A DNA stretch of 64,000 bases from Asterias rubens (taxonomy: Eukaryota > Echinodermata > Asteroidea > Forcipulatida > Asteriidae): the NCBI RefSeq assembly GCF_902459465.1, contig NC_047066.1:20773047-20837046 (forward strand), written 5' to 3'. Every line of letters starts with the position of its first letter. The stretch's first letter is position 1. Shown piece after piece: positions 1-12,594 of this stretch. The notes beneath the pieces are model-generated. The model was given only the letters and a program-made list of their open reading frames with translations, made no database searches and was not told where the DNA came from. The position numbers and the translations under genes are program-made.

Positions 1-948
1 GGTTGAGGAGTGACCTGCCAAACATCAAACAGCCGTAGAAGTCTAATACAGCTTAACCGACAACAGAGTTAGAACATAGACTTAAAACTAGCCATTCAGT
101 TTTAGATAATAAAAAAAAATAAAAAAACAAGGTGTTAGTGAGTGATGTCATAAAATTAAGAATTAATTAATTGGTGACGACATTACTTTATATCAATCTC
201 ATGACTGGTTCAAGAGTAAACTTCCAATATAAAACTTCAACTTCCGGTTTGAACCGGAAGTCAAGATCTATTGGGTCACAATACGTGTAGCGTTTGTTGA
301 TTTCCGATTCCGATTCGAACCGTTTTCGTTGCAAAAATTAATTGTTTGCTCGTGACATTATTTAGTATCTAATAATTTTATTCATTTAAATCAAAAATGT
401 TTAATACATTTATATTACCTTTATTAAGAAGTTGTGTCGCCTATTATACATACTCAGAGCAATACATAAAATAAAACAGTTATATTAATAATATTATTCG
501 TCGATTTTAATTGTGTTACAATAATTCTTGTTAGTCTAGACCAGATTTCAAAAAGGGGTCTACTTAAGGGGGTAAGCGGCATTGTTAAGTAAAAGTCGGT
601 AACGCACCTATTTTTGGGTTGCTGATTCCGAAAATGTTGGATACCAAGGCTAATTTTAAGTCCTTGTCCCTGAAAAAATTCACATTCAAAACAGCACAGA
701 AAACCTAGCAGACGACAGTAATTTACACGCAAAAAATAGTCAGGTTCTGCTGTAGTTCTCTTTAGAGGTTGTCAGGATTCCATGCAAGTCGGGTATCCGG
801 CTATAGTCAGGCTGTTGTTCCTAATGCTTTCGGTCTCCACAAGGTAGCCAATAAAACAAAATGTGACATGCAATGGTGTCTGAATGCTTGCAATTTATAT
901 GTCCACTATTTTACACAACTATACACTTGATTTGGAGCAATGAACTAG
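1..948. other. 3' flank of the P450 gene, no gene seen
   Basis: AT-rich sequence following the P450 stop codon on the minus strand. Several minus-strand AATAAA-type hexamers are present (read as tttatt on the plus strand near 379 and 418) and could serve as poly(A) signals, but I cannot choose between them. The open frame at 454-732 resembles nothing I recognise and probably lies in 3'UTR or intergenic DNA. Confidence 0.5.
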
Positions 949-1145
949 CTACTCAAGCCTCTCTATTTGTCTACCCGTGGCAATAAGTTCAAACGGTTCC
1001 GGTGCCAAAGTAATCCCCATTCGTCCCTTGAGAGATGGCTCTGGCGCCCCCAACGGCAGAGTGAAATTAAATTGATGAAGAAGGTGTGTGAAAAACAAGA
1101 ACACTTCCATGCTGGCCAGTCGCTCGCCTGGGCACATACGACGAC
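949..1145 (-). CDS. P450 exon 4, haem-binding loop and stop
   Basis: Begins GRRMCPGERLASMEVFLFF, containing the cysteine that ligates haem iron, then helix L and the C-terminal strand. The stop codon is at 949-951. Confidence 0.94.
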
Positions 1146-4100
1146 CTACAAAGAGTATATCGAGAGTCGGTTATTCCTAAAACAATATTTAGTGATAGAT
1201 GGGTTCTGGGTCCCAAGTCATAGATATATGACTTGGTACTTAGAACCTATGGTGAGACCTGGGATCTAAAGGTCCTGAACTGCGACAATGAATGTCAACT
1301 TTGTTTACAGTTATGGTCAGAAGTTCTTTCAAATTAATATAACAAGTTTAAGCCCAAAGTTACATACCCGAAAAGCGATTAGTTGCGTGAAATTCAACAA
1401 AATCAAACGGTGATTTTATTTTCAATTTACCCGTTCTTACTCGACGCATTTTTTGCTTTAACGAACCTTTACAATAAGATATCCGAGTTGTAACAATATT
1501 TTATTCATAAACAGTAAAGTGCTGTCAGAGGACTTCTTGCAAGTCTATTTATTAATTTTAGAAATCAGGTTTAGTTAAAGGGGCACCCACCTGTTCCGTA
1601 AGGTAAAAAATGCTCATGTTTGCGATACTGCCCTCTCTCGTCCAAGAAACGCTCCGGTCTAAATTGGTCTGGCTCCGGCCATGTCTTGGCGTTGTGCATG
1701 ACGGCCCACATGACTGGCATGACCGTGGTGCCCTTCGGTATATCGTAGCCGTATAGTTTGGTGTCCTCTGTGGTTGCTCGGGGCACGGCTATAGGGTAAG
1801 ATTACAAAACTTATGTGAGATTAAACCTCTACCGGTAGGCTAAGTTTATAAAACGGTAAGCAATTTTAAGCATTAGAACAGATACGTTATATCTGATTAA
1901 ATAGGAGTGTGTTTTAAAGAGTTGACTTACTTATTGCGGCAATGTAGCGTATTCTCTGGATCTCACTTATTACGGCCCTGGCATAGTTCAACCGGGGTCG
2001 CTCCTCCATTGACGGCATACGGGCACGCCCAACCACCTCATCCAGCTCTTCCTGGACCCGGCACTGCACACCAGGATGCGCTATCATATAAAGCAGTGCC
2101 CATCTTAAAGTTAGGGCGGTGGTCTCCGTGCCTACTGCAAACAGATCAGCGATGACCCAGGTCAAGTTATCCTCTGTAAACGGTGACGTCTGCCCGTCGC
2201 TACTGCGCCTGCGTATCTCATTTAAATACGCGTCGATGAAGTCCCGGATGTTGTTCTTATTGAACGTCCTCAGGTGCTCGCGTACGGACTTTGTAACCAG
2301 ACTGGATATAAGTTCTTGGAGGTTGGAACGGAATTTTCTAAACCCACTCAGCGGAACGTACTTTAAGAACGGGAAGAAGTTGACCAGTCCGGCCATTCCG
2401 GCCAGCTCGAAATTCTCCTGGAGTAGAGCGAGCATCCGTTTGAACCGGATGCTATCGTACTCATACCGGGTTCCGTATACGATTGAGCAGACGATGTTAG
2501 ACACCGCGGTGTTGAGGGAGTGGTTGGGATCCAACGGAACCGTCGGATTCGCCTTCAGACGGTCGCAGAGATAACCGATCTCGGTGGTTATGTTTACCGC
2601 GAAGTTGTCCTTTCCAAGCCCCAGGCCACGGAGCGCGTTAAACGTCCATGCCCGCTGCTCCTTCCAGTGTTTGCCATAGAACGCTCCGGCAATACCTATT
2701 TTGGGGGAAATAGAGTCAATACAATACTTTTTGGTAAAAAAGTAAAACAATAGATTCGACGGTCTGACGTGATCAGGGGCGTAAAATCAGCTACATTATT
2801 ATTATTATTATTATTATTTTGGGGCAAGATTTGCAACATCCGTAATCCCCCTCTGTTTTATAAATGCTACTGTCAGACGTAGCTCTATGGGGGATACCCT
2901 TGAGCCAAAACGGAATTTGATTTTTGTTTTAATCCATCGTGAGTTTTGACTTGATATTTTACTTGACCTAAAACTGATGGTTACAGTGTCCCACCCTAAA
3001 CTAAGTAGGCCTTACATGATTTTCCCAGAATATAGTAATTATAGGCAGTGTATGCCGACCATGCCTCCGCATATAGAGTCAAGTATTTACACACACTATA
3101 CGATCTCCTGATGCCTTATATTGACTGAGCGATGTGTAGAATAATTGATATGAGAGCTAGAAGTATAGGCTCGAGTGGGGGTCAACCAAGTTCAAGGATA
3201 AAGAGCACTGCCCCGACTAGGACTCAAAGAACAGACGGTCTGCCTTGTTTTATAGCCGCAATAAATTTTCCTGTGAATATTTACAAATGTAACGGTGGCG
3301 GTCCATAATTACATGTAATAAATTCTCGCTGTGTGTTAATCTGACCCTAGTGGTGTACCATTAAACCGCAAAAGCAACCACACACAGACACAAAGTCCAA
3401 GGTTAGACTTTACCTTGATTTAGGGTCCTTAAATGGGGCATGCACATTTCCGGTTTAAAATAACCCGAATCTTAATCAAACATATACGTTACTGACCCGG
3501 GTTTAGACCCGACTCAGATATGGGTATAATGTCTGCATCATTTCTGACCCATTTGGGATCAACATGATACAGAACTCGAATAAAATACACTTTACTGATC
3601 CTGGTTCCCAGTCATGTTGACCCGGAAGACCCGAGTCATCAGATATGAACAGAATCTACCCTGTATGATTTTCTGACCCGTTTCTGGATCAAAATGACCC
3701 GGAATTTGAATGAAACAATTCCTTTAACTGGCCCGGGTTTCCGGTCATGTTAAACCAAATGACCCCGAACAGATAAGGACATTCTCTGCATCACTTCTGA
3801 CTGAGGTCAACATGACCAGGAACTCAAATAAAAAAACACCTTACTGACCCAGGTTTCCGGTCATGTTGTCCCGGAATACCTGACTCAGATATAGATTTGG
3901 ACATTACAAACTATTCAACTATTCAATGCAGGCCTTCTGATCTCTTTTCAAAGCCAATGTTGTGAAATCGGATAAACAGTAAACTTGCGGATATAACCAT
4001 GTATTAAAACTCTTTTGAAGGAATGCGGGATCGAAAAAGAGCCGGTTTGGTCTCGACGTTTCCAACAGTATACTCTGTTCGTCTACAGTGAAATCCCTTT

Positions 4101-7100
4101 AATATTGCCGGCCTGTCCCTGTGGATTATCAGAGAAACACTTTGGGATACGCTCTTTTGAACGGGGTTAACTCCCTGTGCGGTAATACGTATCACACTAA
4201 TATTTAAGAATGGAAGGAGTGTAAGTTATTTATTACTTTTATTTGACAGTGGCTAGACAGTTTTAAGTACGCCCTACCCTAGAATGTGGACCGGGACAAA
4301 CACTAGAGGTAGTGGCTTTAGGTCGTGGTGTTTTGGGGGAGGAAGTTTTTGAATAGTTAACCATAGGCCGGAATGACACAAGCCAAACAGGTTATAGAAT
4401 AGTCATGTATTTGTTTGTCAGATACAAATGCAGAAGATAGTTTGGTGAGCAGAACAAAAATAGCTGTAATGTGGGTGGGAAAGCTAATGGGATGGGGTTT
4501 CAACCACACATTGTGTTATGTATTTGAAATGATATCAAGTAATAAACCATACGGGAAACTCACTGGATAATTTGATTTATAAGCTCAGACAAGTCAAAGT
4601 TGGTAGAGCGACGGCACGTCAAATGGGAGGTCGTTGGTTCAATTCTCGCTCATATCAATTTTTTCTTTGTTAAACCTAATGGATTAGGAATCTTTGTAAG
4701 CTAAATTTCGGTCACCATATTCACGAGCAAATAAGTGAGAAAAAAAACCTGCTAACATAAAAATGTGTTCACTTAGTTTCAAATATCGGGTTTGTGACAG
4801 CATTTTAGGAAAAAATATTTCAGCATTTCAGGAAAAAACACAATCTTTATATGCCCTTTATAAAGCTGTATGAAAATTAGTTAGTACATGTATTATACAA
4901 TAAGATGCGTTTAGCAGCAACTTTCGGCATTACTAACAGCGCACTATTTCACACGACCACATCGCAAGAGTGGGGAAGTAATTCGCACCAATTCAGCTCA
5001 AGGTAGACCCCAGCGTGTAGCAGCTAATACATATGCATTAACATTCAATTCAATAACACATTTTGATCAACTTAATTAGGCCACGTGCTCTATTACATTG
5101 ATGTTCCAGAAAAGAACAGTACCAAGAAATTCAGTATCCCAGTGTTGTTGGTGTTTTTTATTGAACCAGTCACCCACCCATCACTATCTCCACCTGGAAA
5201 TCCTTGACTTAGCGCATGTTTATGAAACAGGACTTCATAATACCAAACCCCGGACTCAACTCGCCCTCAGGGCTAGCTCTTACTTAGCTTGAAGGCCGCC
5301 TTAAAGGCATTGATGTTCCAGAAAAGAACAGTACCAAGAAATTCAGTATCCCAGTGTTGTTGGTGTTTTTTATTGAACCAGTCACCCACCCGGTCTCCAC
5401 CTGGAAATCCTTGACTTAGCGCATGTTTATGAAACAGGACTTCATAATACCAAACCCCGGACTCAACTCGCCCTCAGGGCTAGCTCTTACTTAGCTTGAA
5501 GGCCGCCTTAAAGGCACTGGACACTATTGGTAATTACCCAAATAATTGCTTATCTTGGTAATGAGCAATGGAGAGCTATTGATAGTATAACACATTGTGA
5601 GAAACGACTCCCTGTATGCTCTGAAGTAACATAGTTTTTGGGAAAGAGGTAATTTCTCACTCAAACAATGAAAAACTTCATCCTTTGTGCATCTAAGTTG
5701 TGCAACAAGGCTGTTTTGATTTGGTTTGCGGTAACACCAAGTGTATGTCTACTTGCCAGGTAGATGGTGTTTTCTTTCATTATTCTCTTGCAACTTCGAT
5801 GACCAACTGAGTCCACATTTTCACAGGTTTGTTATTTTATTCATATGTTAGGATACATCAAGTGATAAAACTGGTCTTTGACAATCACCAAAGGTGTCCA
5901 GTGCCTTTAAGGCCACATTACGGAAAGACAACAAAAGTCCCTGTAAACTGCTCCTAACTTTCAATGAATTGGTCAAGCGTCCTTCTGTTACAATACAGAT
6001 CAACTCGGCCTTCCCACACTTCGAATTCATTGCCGTTCACTCTGCTGGACGCACGTTCGCCCTTGCTCCGATCACGTCAGCGAACTTGAGCTCAAGTTGG
6101 CTAAAAAAATAATAATAAAAAAGAAAAAAACCCGCAAAGGTATTTCATACGGAAGCGGTCGCCACATGACTAAAGTTATCGTGTACGCGTATACGATAAG
6201 TTTGGATGTATTGTGTACGTACACTATAATTATAAACTTATCGTGTACGTACAGGATAACTTATCGTGTATATACACGATACATTCAAACGTATCATGTA
6301 CGTACACGAGACGATTCATCCACTTAGTATACGCACACAACTTATCGTGTATGTACACGATAAGAAGGTTTTTTTTATTCTTGTGGCGGCAATATGCGTC
6401 CGCAACTCAAATGAGTTGTATGAATTTGTTTGTCAGTTTTCCGTTCGAAACACGTACATCTAAAACAAGCTTGGTTATTTAGTTTCATAATATTGTCCGT
6501 TTCTTCATCTTTTCCAGTCTCTAATCTCGGTTATTTTAATTATAAGGGTTGAACAAATAGATCAAGTCTATTAAGAGCCCGAGATTCCGTAAGTATTCCG
6601 TAAGTATAAAGACGATAGACAGATGGGCGAGCCTCAACGTGATTCCGACCTCGGTCGACTAGAGAGAGAGAGATAAAGTTGATTTGACTTGAGCTGGAAT
6701 TGAACCTTCTACCTGTGGATTAACGTGCCGGCGCTCTACTAAAATGAGCTATCTAGCCCCAATGTTGACGGTCTCTCTATTAGGGGATGGAGTTTGGTAT
6801 TGTATCATAATTGACCCTACGTTCCTATAGATCTCCAGTGGACATCTCTACTAACCTTTTCCTTCTCGAATCTCAGTGAACATCGGCAGCCTTGGTCGGT
6901 CGCTGAAAGCATCTCCAGACCTACCCAGTGCCTCCATGATAGTCTCGTAGTCCCCAAGAACCACCACACGATGCACGCCGAAGTAACAGGTGAACAACCC
7001 GCCGTACTTAGCGGCTACCTCAGCCAGCCTCTCATGGGGTGCACTCATGCCTAGAGACGGCAGGATGCCCAGGAAGGGCCAGCCCCTCGGTCCTGGTGGT

Positions 7101-7246
7101 AGGTTGAGGGATGGTTTACTCAGGTACTCTCGAATCACCCAGACCAGCAGCCAGACAGACGTGAAGACCAAGATGATCAATTTGGCAGTGAACAGGAGGC
7201 TCTTCTCCTGGCTGAAGCCGGGGGTAGGTTCTCGTCCACCATCCAT
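949..7246 (-). CDS. Cytochrome P450, CYP2-type, complete four-exon gene
   Basis: Coding parts are 6856-7246, 1931-2695, 1591-1788 and 949-1145, joined in phase to give 516 aa. CYP2 enzymes are ER-anchored haem monooxygenases that use NADPH-P450 reductase to oxidise lipids or xenobiotics. Seen here: an N-terminal membrane anchor at about residues 17-38; a proline hinge (LPPGPRGWPFLG) near 48-59; the C-helix segment HWKEQR; the I-helix motif GTETT at 319-323; the ExxR motif (EIQR) at 375-378; and the haem loop GRRMCPGERLA with cysteine thiolate C456. The loop has Tyr where the FxxGxRxCxG consensus has Phe. The start is the ATG at 7246 (A at -3, G at +4); the frame upstream opens only with TTG. 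One very large second exon recalls CYP2U1-like genes, but I do not assign a subfamily or substrate. Confidence 0.93.
1591..1788 (-). CDS. P450 exon 3
   Basis: Begins VPRATTEDTKLYGYDIPKGT, the strand that follows helix K in CYP2 proteins, and ends FLPYGT just before the haem loop. Phase 1 at both ends; donor gtgggt. Confidence 0.93.
1931..2695 (-). CDS. P450 exon 2 (large)
   Basis: Runs from GIAGAFYGKHWKEQR (helix C) through the I helix (GTETT) to ExxR. The acceptor is tag (plus-strand cta at 2696-2698); the donor is gtaagt. This 765-nt exon spans what most vertebrate CYP2 genes divide into several exons. Confidence 0.93.
3420..3890. repeat. Degenerate tandem repeat, roughly 105-135 bp unit
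   Basis: The phrase tactgacccgggttt, with small changes, recurs near 3490, 3594, 3727 and 3843. Each copy is followed by similar stretches (ggtcatgttgacccgg, cagatat, aactcgaataaa). About four diverged copies are visible. Confidence 0.7.
4584..4665 (+). repeat. tRNA-derived SINE head
   Basis: The A-box-like gttggtagagcg followed by a B-box-like ggttcaattc at tRNA spacing. The same kind of unit appears elsewhere in the window, so this is SINE-derived rather than a working tRNA gene. Confidence 0.5.
5096..5515. repeat. Tandem duplication, two copies of about 210 bp
   Basis: The segment beginning cattgatgttccagaaaag at 5096 is repeated from 5308 with near identity. The second copy lacks a few bases (atcactat replaced by gg). 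High identity points to a recent event. The second copy runs straight into the MITE at 5507. Confidence 0.9.
5507..5911. mobile_element. Palindromic MITE, family A copy 1
   Basis: Ends are inverted repeats: ttaaaggcactggacac on the left and gtgtccagtgcctttaa on the right. No coding capacity. At least four related elements or parts occur in the window (38345-38741, 41888-42274, 47596-47932, 62575-62953). Confidence 0.8.
6176..6364. repeat. Cluster of palindromes built on TTATCGTGTA
   Basis: About seven consecutive inverted repeats based on TTATCGTGTA-TACACGATAA lie in about 190 bp (near 6177-6199, 6210-6226, 6237-6258, 6259-6282, 6289-6313, 6326-6340 and 6340-6364). The last has perfect 11-bp arms (CTTATCGTGTA and TACACGATAAG) around a 2-nt centre. 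It sits in P450 intron 1, about 490 bp downstream of exon 1. Confidence 0.85.
6690..6765 (-). repeat. tRNA-derived SINE head, antisense
   Basis: Reads on the minus strand as a tRNA-like A box (gctcattttagtagagcg) and B box with the usual spacing. Similar to the antisense unit at 32405-32475. Confidence 0.45.
6856..7246 (-). CDS. P450 exon 1
   Basis: Encodes the start, the membrane anchor, the Pro-rich hinge and the N-terminal beta region up to FSDRPRLPMFTEIREGK. It ends in phase 1 (AAA G) at the donor gttagt. Confidence 0.92.
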
Positions 7247-10200
7247 ACTTTTATCTCTACAACCTTCTTGCAACAATCCAAAAATTATCTAATGTGAGGT
7301 ATTAATAAAACAAACACCCACATCCGGAAGTTGTTGTCTAGTGTGAAATCCCCAAATGAGTTATCGGAAACAATTTTCAAAGGTTTACCCGGTTATCATT
7401 TACGATAGTGCAATGATCGGCTGAGTGATTCGCCTTCACAGCTATGCCTTTATTCATATGTAAATCTTTTTAATACGCACTGTGACGTAGTGACTTAACT
7501 GTCATACCATTTTTTTATGGACACTATGCGTTGACACGTGTTTGAGTCGGTGGTCGAACTTGACTCTACGTGGAGTGTCTATTATAAGTGTGGCCTCGTT
7601 TTTTTCTATACTAGATTTTTTTTTATAGCTTACAGACAGAACTTGAGGACATTCGTAGTGGCGGGTCCAGACTTTGACAATAAACAGTCGAGAGGGGATC
7701 CACAAAGTTTGGTTTAAACAGGATTTTCGACTGCCGTCAGCAAATAGACTAACATTAGCTGAACAAGCAAGCGTACGCTGCGAGCTGTCTCTTTGACGGC
7801 GAGACAAACTAGCACGTAGAGCCCTTCCTCGTAAAATAAGGCCAAATAAAAAAAAACTACCAGTTAATCGTCCCCTCCCTCACCATTTTGTGAGACCACA
7901 CTTTTTTTCCCCAAAAGACAAATTTTCTTTGTTTTTCTCTTTAAACTTTCTAATCCTTGAAAAAGGGGAACCTTGTAACAACATAAAGTAAGTGGTGACT
8001 TTCTTAAATTGGTGGCCAGTTTGAATTAAAATGCTTGGCGGCCACCTTTGAAAGAAATAAACAATAAGAATGCCCTCATCCTCCTTGTTTTTGAAAAAAC
8101 CCGGACGATCAACGGGTATATTTTTTTACTTGGCCTAACCCCACTGTGGTCATGATAACCTAATTTTCAGTTACGGGGTGCGGCGAATGGTATGTGACAA
8201 ACTTCACTGGTACTCTACGCGAAAAATGGTGTTAATGAACAGATCGTGACATTCTCAAGTACAGGAATGTCACCAGCATCCCTCTTTTTTTCAGAGGGTC
8301 GCGCCTCTTTTCTAGACACCGATGAAAGCAGTTAGCCAGTTGCACTGGCCTAGTTATTTATTCGGCTTTAAGATAGGGGCGTAGATTGGTAATGGGCCCC
8401 TACTCCAGAAAAGTTAATGACCGGAAAAGAATAGAATAGTAGGTTTATTTGCAACCTTAATTTAAAAACGGTTGAACTTTACACTTGAATACAAGTAAAA
8501 AAATGCTTTAAATGGAAACTTATAAAAGGCACTTCAGCTCTTGATAGATTCAACTATTTCGATGGCGGCCTTGCTTTCAACAGATACTAAAATATTTTAG
8601 TTCTCTTGTCAGGTAAGTGAACTTTCTCTGCATCATTTTCCCAGACATCAAACCGATTCAAGCCAACATTTTAAGATGTGTTCCAGATGTAACCAAACAG
8701 AAACTCACACACTTTTTTGTTATATCTACAAACACAAAATATGATTTTTTTACACTTTGAAGTATGCTACACCCTAAAGGCGGTAACGTTTCTCAACATT
8801 TTTCTTGTCAAGAAAACCGACTTGGACAAAAAGTACCCGAGGGTGCGTGGATTTCAAAATATTCGGAGTCCTGGAGGAAATATTATGAATTAAATTCCAG
8901 ACATGAAAACATCAAACAATTTCGGATAACATTTTGCCGTTTAACTGTAAAACAAAAATGTGATTTACGTTTTTATGTTTTAAAAGGTCGTGGAAATTTG
9001 GAGCAGCGTCATAAACAAAGCTGTCAAGTCCCCGCAGGGGGGTATAGGGGTGTGGGACACACATTGTGCCAAGAAGAGAGGGGACTTCTTTATCTAGGTC
9101 AACCACTCCTTGTGGGGAAGTCATTAAACGAAAGTTTTTAAAACAAACCTTTGGCAGGGATAGAAACTGGTGAGTGGTAATAACCGGGTTCGTTCAAACC
9201 ATTCTGCCAGGAAGATATGGCAAGTTATTGCCACCTTCACTTTTAGGTAGTTAACCTGTAACAACATTAAAGGCAAAGTAAACCCTTGGAACCGCTCGTT
9301 TGTTTTAATTGTGTTTATGCAAGTTCGCCCCAAACAAGACTTGGTGTCGCATCACCAAGATTTAAACAAGTTGCACCAATTTCTTAACTAACGACATACA
9401 TGTTTTAACAAACTGCTGGTGCAAAAAGTCCTCTTTGGACTCAAAGTAATGTATGAACATCAAATCCGTATACACAAAATAATCAACCTCTTGTCCAAAC
9501 AAAACACTGTCATCATATTTCAATTTTATTAAGCTTTTTAAATGCTATTAATAGTCAACGGGAATTCTTTTACAAAAATACATTATTGTGCATAATATAG
9601 GTACAATAATATCGACATTTAATGAGTAAATGGCATTTATTTAATTCACATTGTAATAATATTAATTCGTACTAACATCATTGTCGCGTTCGTTAAAGCG
9701 TCCATAAAACAGTCGTAGTGTATAAGTAGTTCGGATCTTTCTTGAAGACAGCACATTATTATACATCGATACATTGAATACAGCACAATATCGGATCCAC
9801 TTTGGGATACTTATGACCAGTGACTAAAACTGTAAGAAGTCGGTGTTTAAAGCAGGACAGATAGCAGGAAACCCAAATACACAGCAAAAAAAGAAACAAA
9901 TAAAACATAAAATCTTTTGCGATCCATTTCCTTGGCATCTAACCAAAGATCTGATGATTTGTGGGAATAAAAGGCTGTTGTGGACTGAAGTATAATACGA
10001 AAGTGAAAGGTCACCAGAATTTGGTGAATCTGCGACATCAAAATGTTTTCAAAATATATCAGGAGCGTATAATAAAATCGCTTATAATAATAGCGTCCGG
10101 CCTATGATGCCAATCAACACTTGTATAATTTAGTTTACACTTTGGCCGGTTCCTCACCAATTATTTGCTGAGAAAAGCAACATTTTCGGCTTTATATAAT

Positions 10201-11510
10201 GTGGGGGATTTTGTGATTCTATATTTTTGTTGTTGTTGCTGTTCTTGGTGTGGTTGTTGCTGTTGTTTTTGTTCGGGGTGGGGGGGGGGGGGGTTGGGGG
10301 TTGGGGGGCAAATCACACTGGTCGTTGAAATACAATTAAACTAAACAAAATTACCAAACTTGTAGAAACCTTAAACAATTCTGAATACAACTATACAATC
10401 AACTCAACCACAGATTTGAAACACCAAACCGTAAGATTTCATTAATTCCAGTTCAGTCAGCCGTCAAACTTAGCCTTTACTCAAGACTGAAAAAAGGTTT
10501 ATTTCAAATGGTTTCCACTACCCAAAATGACAAGTCATGAGAGTATACTCGCATCAATACGGCCATGGAACGCACTCCTTAAAGGGGTGCGTTTCTCTGC
10601 AGTAATTGTAAACCTTTGCGGCATGTAACACTCCCCAAAAGGTAGTACTCTTGAGAAACGAGCCTTCTGCACCTTGAGAAGAGGCTACTCACTTGGTGAA
10701 TAGCAGATGTTTGTCTACCCCGGCAACTTATTAGAACGCCTTAAAGATATACACCATTATATACAATCTATACACATGAGATTATACATACATACAAACA
10801 TGTACAAGAGTAGACCTAGACAGATATTTACAGAGGGGCACGGTGTTTCTTCAAAGTTTAAGAAGCAATATAAAGTACGGGGTGTTTTGGGGGCAGCATT
10901 GTGAAATACAGGAACACTTTAATTCAAATTTCATGATTTTTATTTTAGTTTTTATTTTAATGTGTCTGTTGAGGCAATGAGGGAAATAAACACCAACCCA
11001 CGGCAATTGTTCTTCCATAAGCTATGTTGAGTTAAGGTAGACACATACTATAACACTATTTTGTTTGGCTAAATGTGTCTTAGCTGTATACACCCAAAGC
11101 AAAGAGTGCACTCCTATACCACACCTCAAGAAGGCTAATGATACATGCCACTCAGGATGTATGGCTTAATAGATTCTCCAAAGAACCATTAATAGTAACC
11201 TTAATGTCTTCCTGGATATGCACACCTAATCATGTTGGGTAAATATGACACACAAACAACATGTGCGTGACGCACTGGTGTTACGGTTTAGTTGTTCGGT
11301 TCGAAAGCTGCTATTATTTGTTTGTAAAGCCCCTTTCACACGAGAACCAAAAACTAACAACCATTGTTTTTAAATTCAGTCATGTTTCCAAGAGCGATTT
11401 TTCTGATGTAAATGGACATTTCTGTAGAGTTTTTCATAAGCAATGTAAAGAGGAAGTATTAAACCAGACAACGGCTCGAGTAAATCCAAATACAAAATAG
11501 GCCCACATTC
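7247..11510. other. Intergenic DNA between P450 and NF1 (part 1)
   Basis: Includes the P450 5'UTR and promoter region just above 7246. No recognised protein in any frame. The longest open frame (8764-9141, plus) has no family signature and no flanking splice pattern I trust. A G-rich tract lies at 10274-10312. Confidence 0.5.
10274..10312. repeat. G-rich tract with G-quadruplex potential
   Basis: A run of about 15 G followed by ttgggggttgggggg on the plus strand. Several G-runs separated by TT are the pattern that folds into G-quadruplexes. Confidence 0.7.
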
Positions 11511-11516
11511 CAATAT

Positions 11517-11653
11517 GGGACTTTTGGGACGCAGGTGGCAGAGAACATACCTTCGTTTTCTGTAATATGTGCAAGCTCAGAAATACGTAAACAATGTTAA
11601 TTTAGATGGTAAGTCTGCTGCCACCTAGCGTCCCCAAAAGTGGGCGTGGCCTA
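11517..11653. mobile_element. Short palindromic MITE, family T copy 1
   Basis: Ends are imperfect inverted repeats (gacttttgggacgcaggtgg and ccacctagcgtccccaaaag). Related to the elements at 36527-36672 and 42788-42929. Confidence 0.7.
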
Positions 11654-12594
11654 TGGCTGAAGTACATGTACACATACTTCATGCCAATTGAATGTACAGG
11701 TAGCCTACATTTTGTAAATGAAAGTCACAGAATCCTTTACGAAGATTTGTTAAGAAAATGACAATTTTGAAATTAATTAATTAGACCCTTCCTTTAACAA
11801 ATCAAATCTAAAGTGTGCTGGAGCAAAACATGATTTTCCAAAAATCATTACATATCTGGGGGGAAAAAATGTGTGCACCACAGAGTGTCTAAGGCCGTGA
11901 CCAAATTAGGCAGCAACTGAGGCCCTAAATTAGGACAGGGCCGAAGAAGCAAACAGCTTATTAGCTTTTGTGTTCCATGGACCCCACAAGAAAATTTCTT
12001 ACAATAAAATTTCCAAATAATTTGAGGTTGTAAACAAATACACCGATAAAAACAGAGGTCATGTGTCGTAAAAAAAAGAAGGAAAAAGAACTTTAAATGG
12101 GTGTATATATTTATAGATATATTTACCAATAAGTTTTCGTAATTCTATTGCACTTGTAGTACTACTTACATAATAGACAAAACACACACACGGTCAAACG
12201 GTTATACACAGTCATTGGGTTAAGAGAACCGCGTTACATTATAATCGGTGAAAAAGGCTGACTACATTGTACTCAAAAACGACCGTCGATATTCACTGAT
12301 GTTTCATGTCGTTCGTCAACTCCACAAAATATTCAAATTAGTTCAATGATAAGCGTAATCTTAGGAAAGTGAAGAAACAGTTTCATTGAATTATAAAAAA
12401 GACACACCGTCCAATCTCAATCTTAGAACACAAAAATACTGTACGTTATTCCGGAGGTCGTTGGTTTAAGTCCCACTCTGGTAAATTTGTCCTTGTTCAA
12501 AAACCAAAAACTAAAAACAAAAGAACATTAGGATTAACCGTTACTATCTCATTCATTTTTCCAAACAGCTACTTGTCAACAGCTTTTGGCGTGT

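Larger units (their letters stand above)
2696..6855. other. P450 intron 1, repeat-rich
   Basis: Contains in order: an ATT microsatellite near 2800; a degenerate tandem array at 3420-3890; a tRNA-like SINE head near 4590-4660; a tandem duplication at 5096-5515 butting against a MITE at 5507-5911; a cluster of palindromes at 6176-6364; a short GA run near 6661; and an antisense tRNA-like SINE head at 6690-6765. No conserved coding exon was seen. Confidence 0.6.

Noticed and set aside
8764..9141. 125-codon open frame on the plus strand
   Set aside because: No family resemblance, odd composition, no neighbouring exons; open frames of this length occur by chance in AT-rich DNA.
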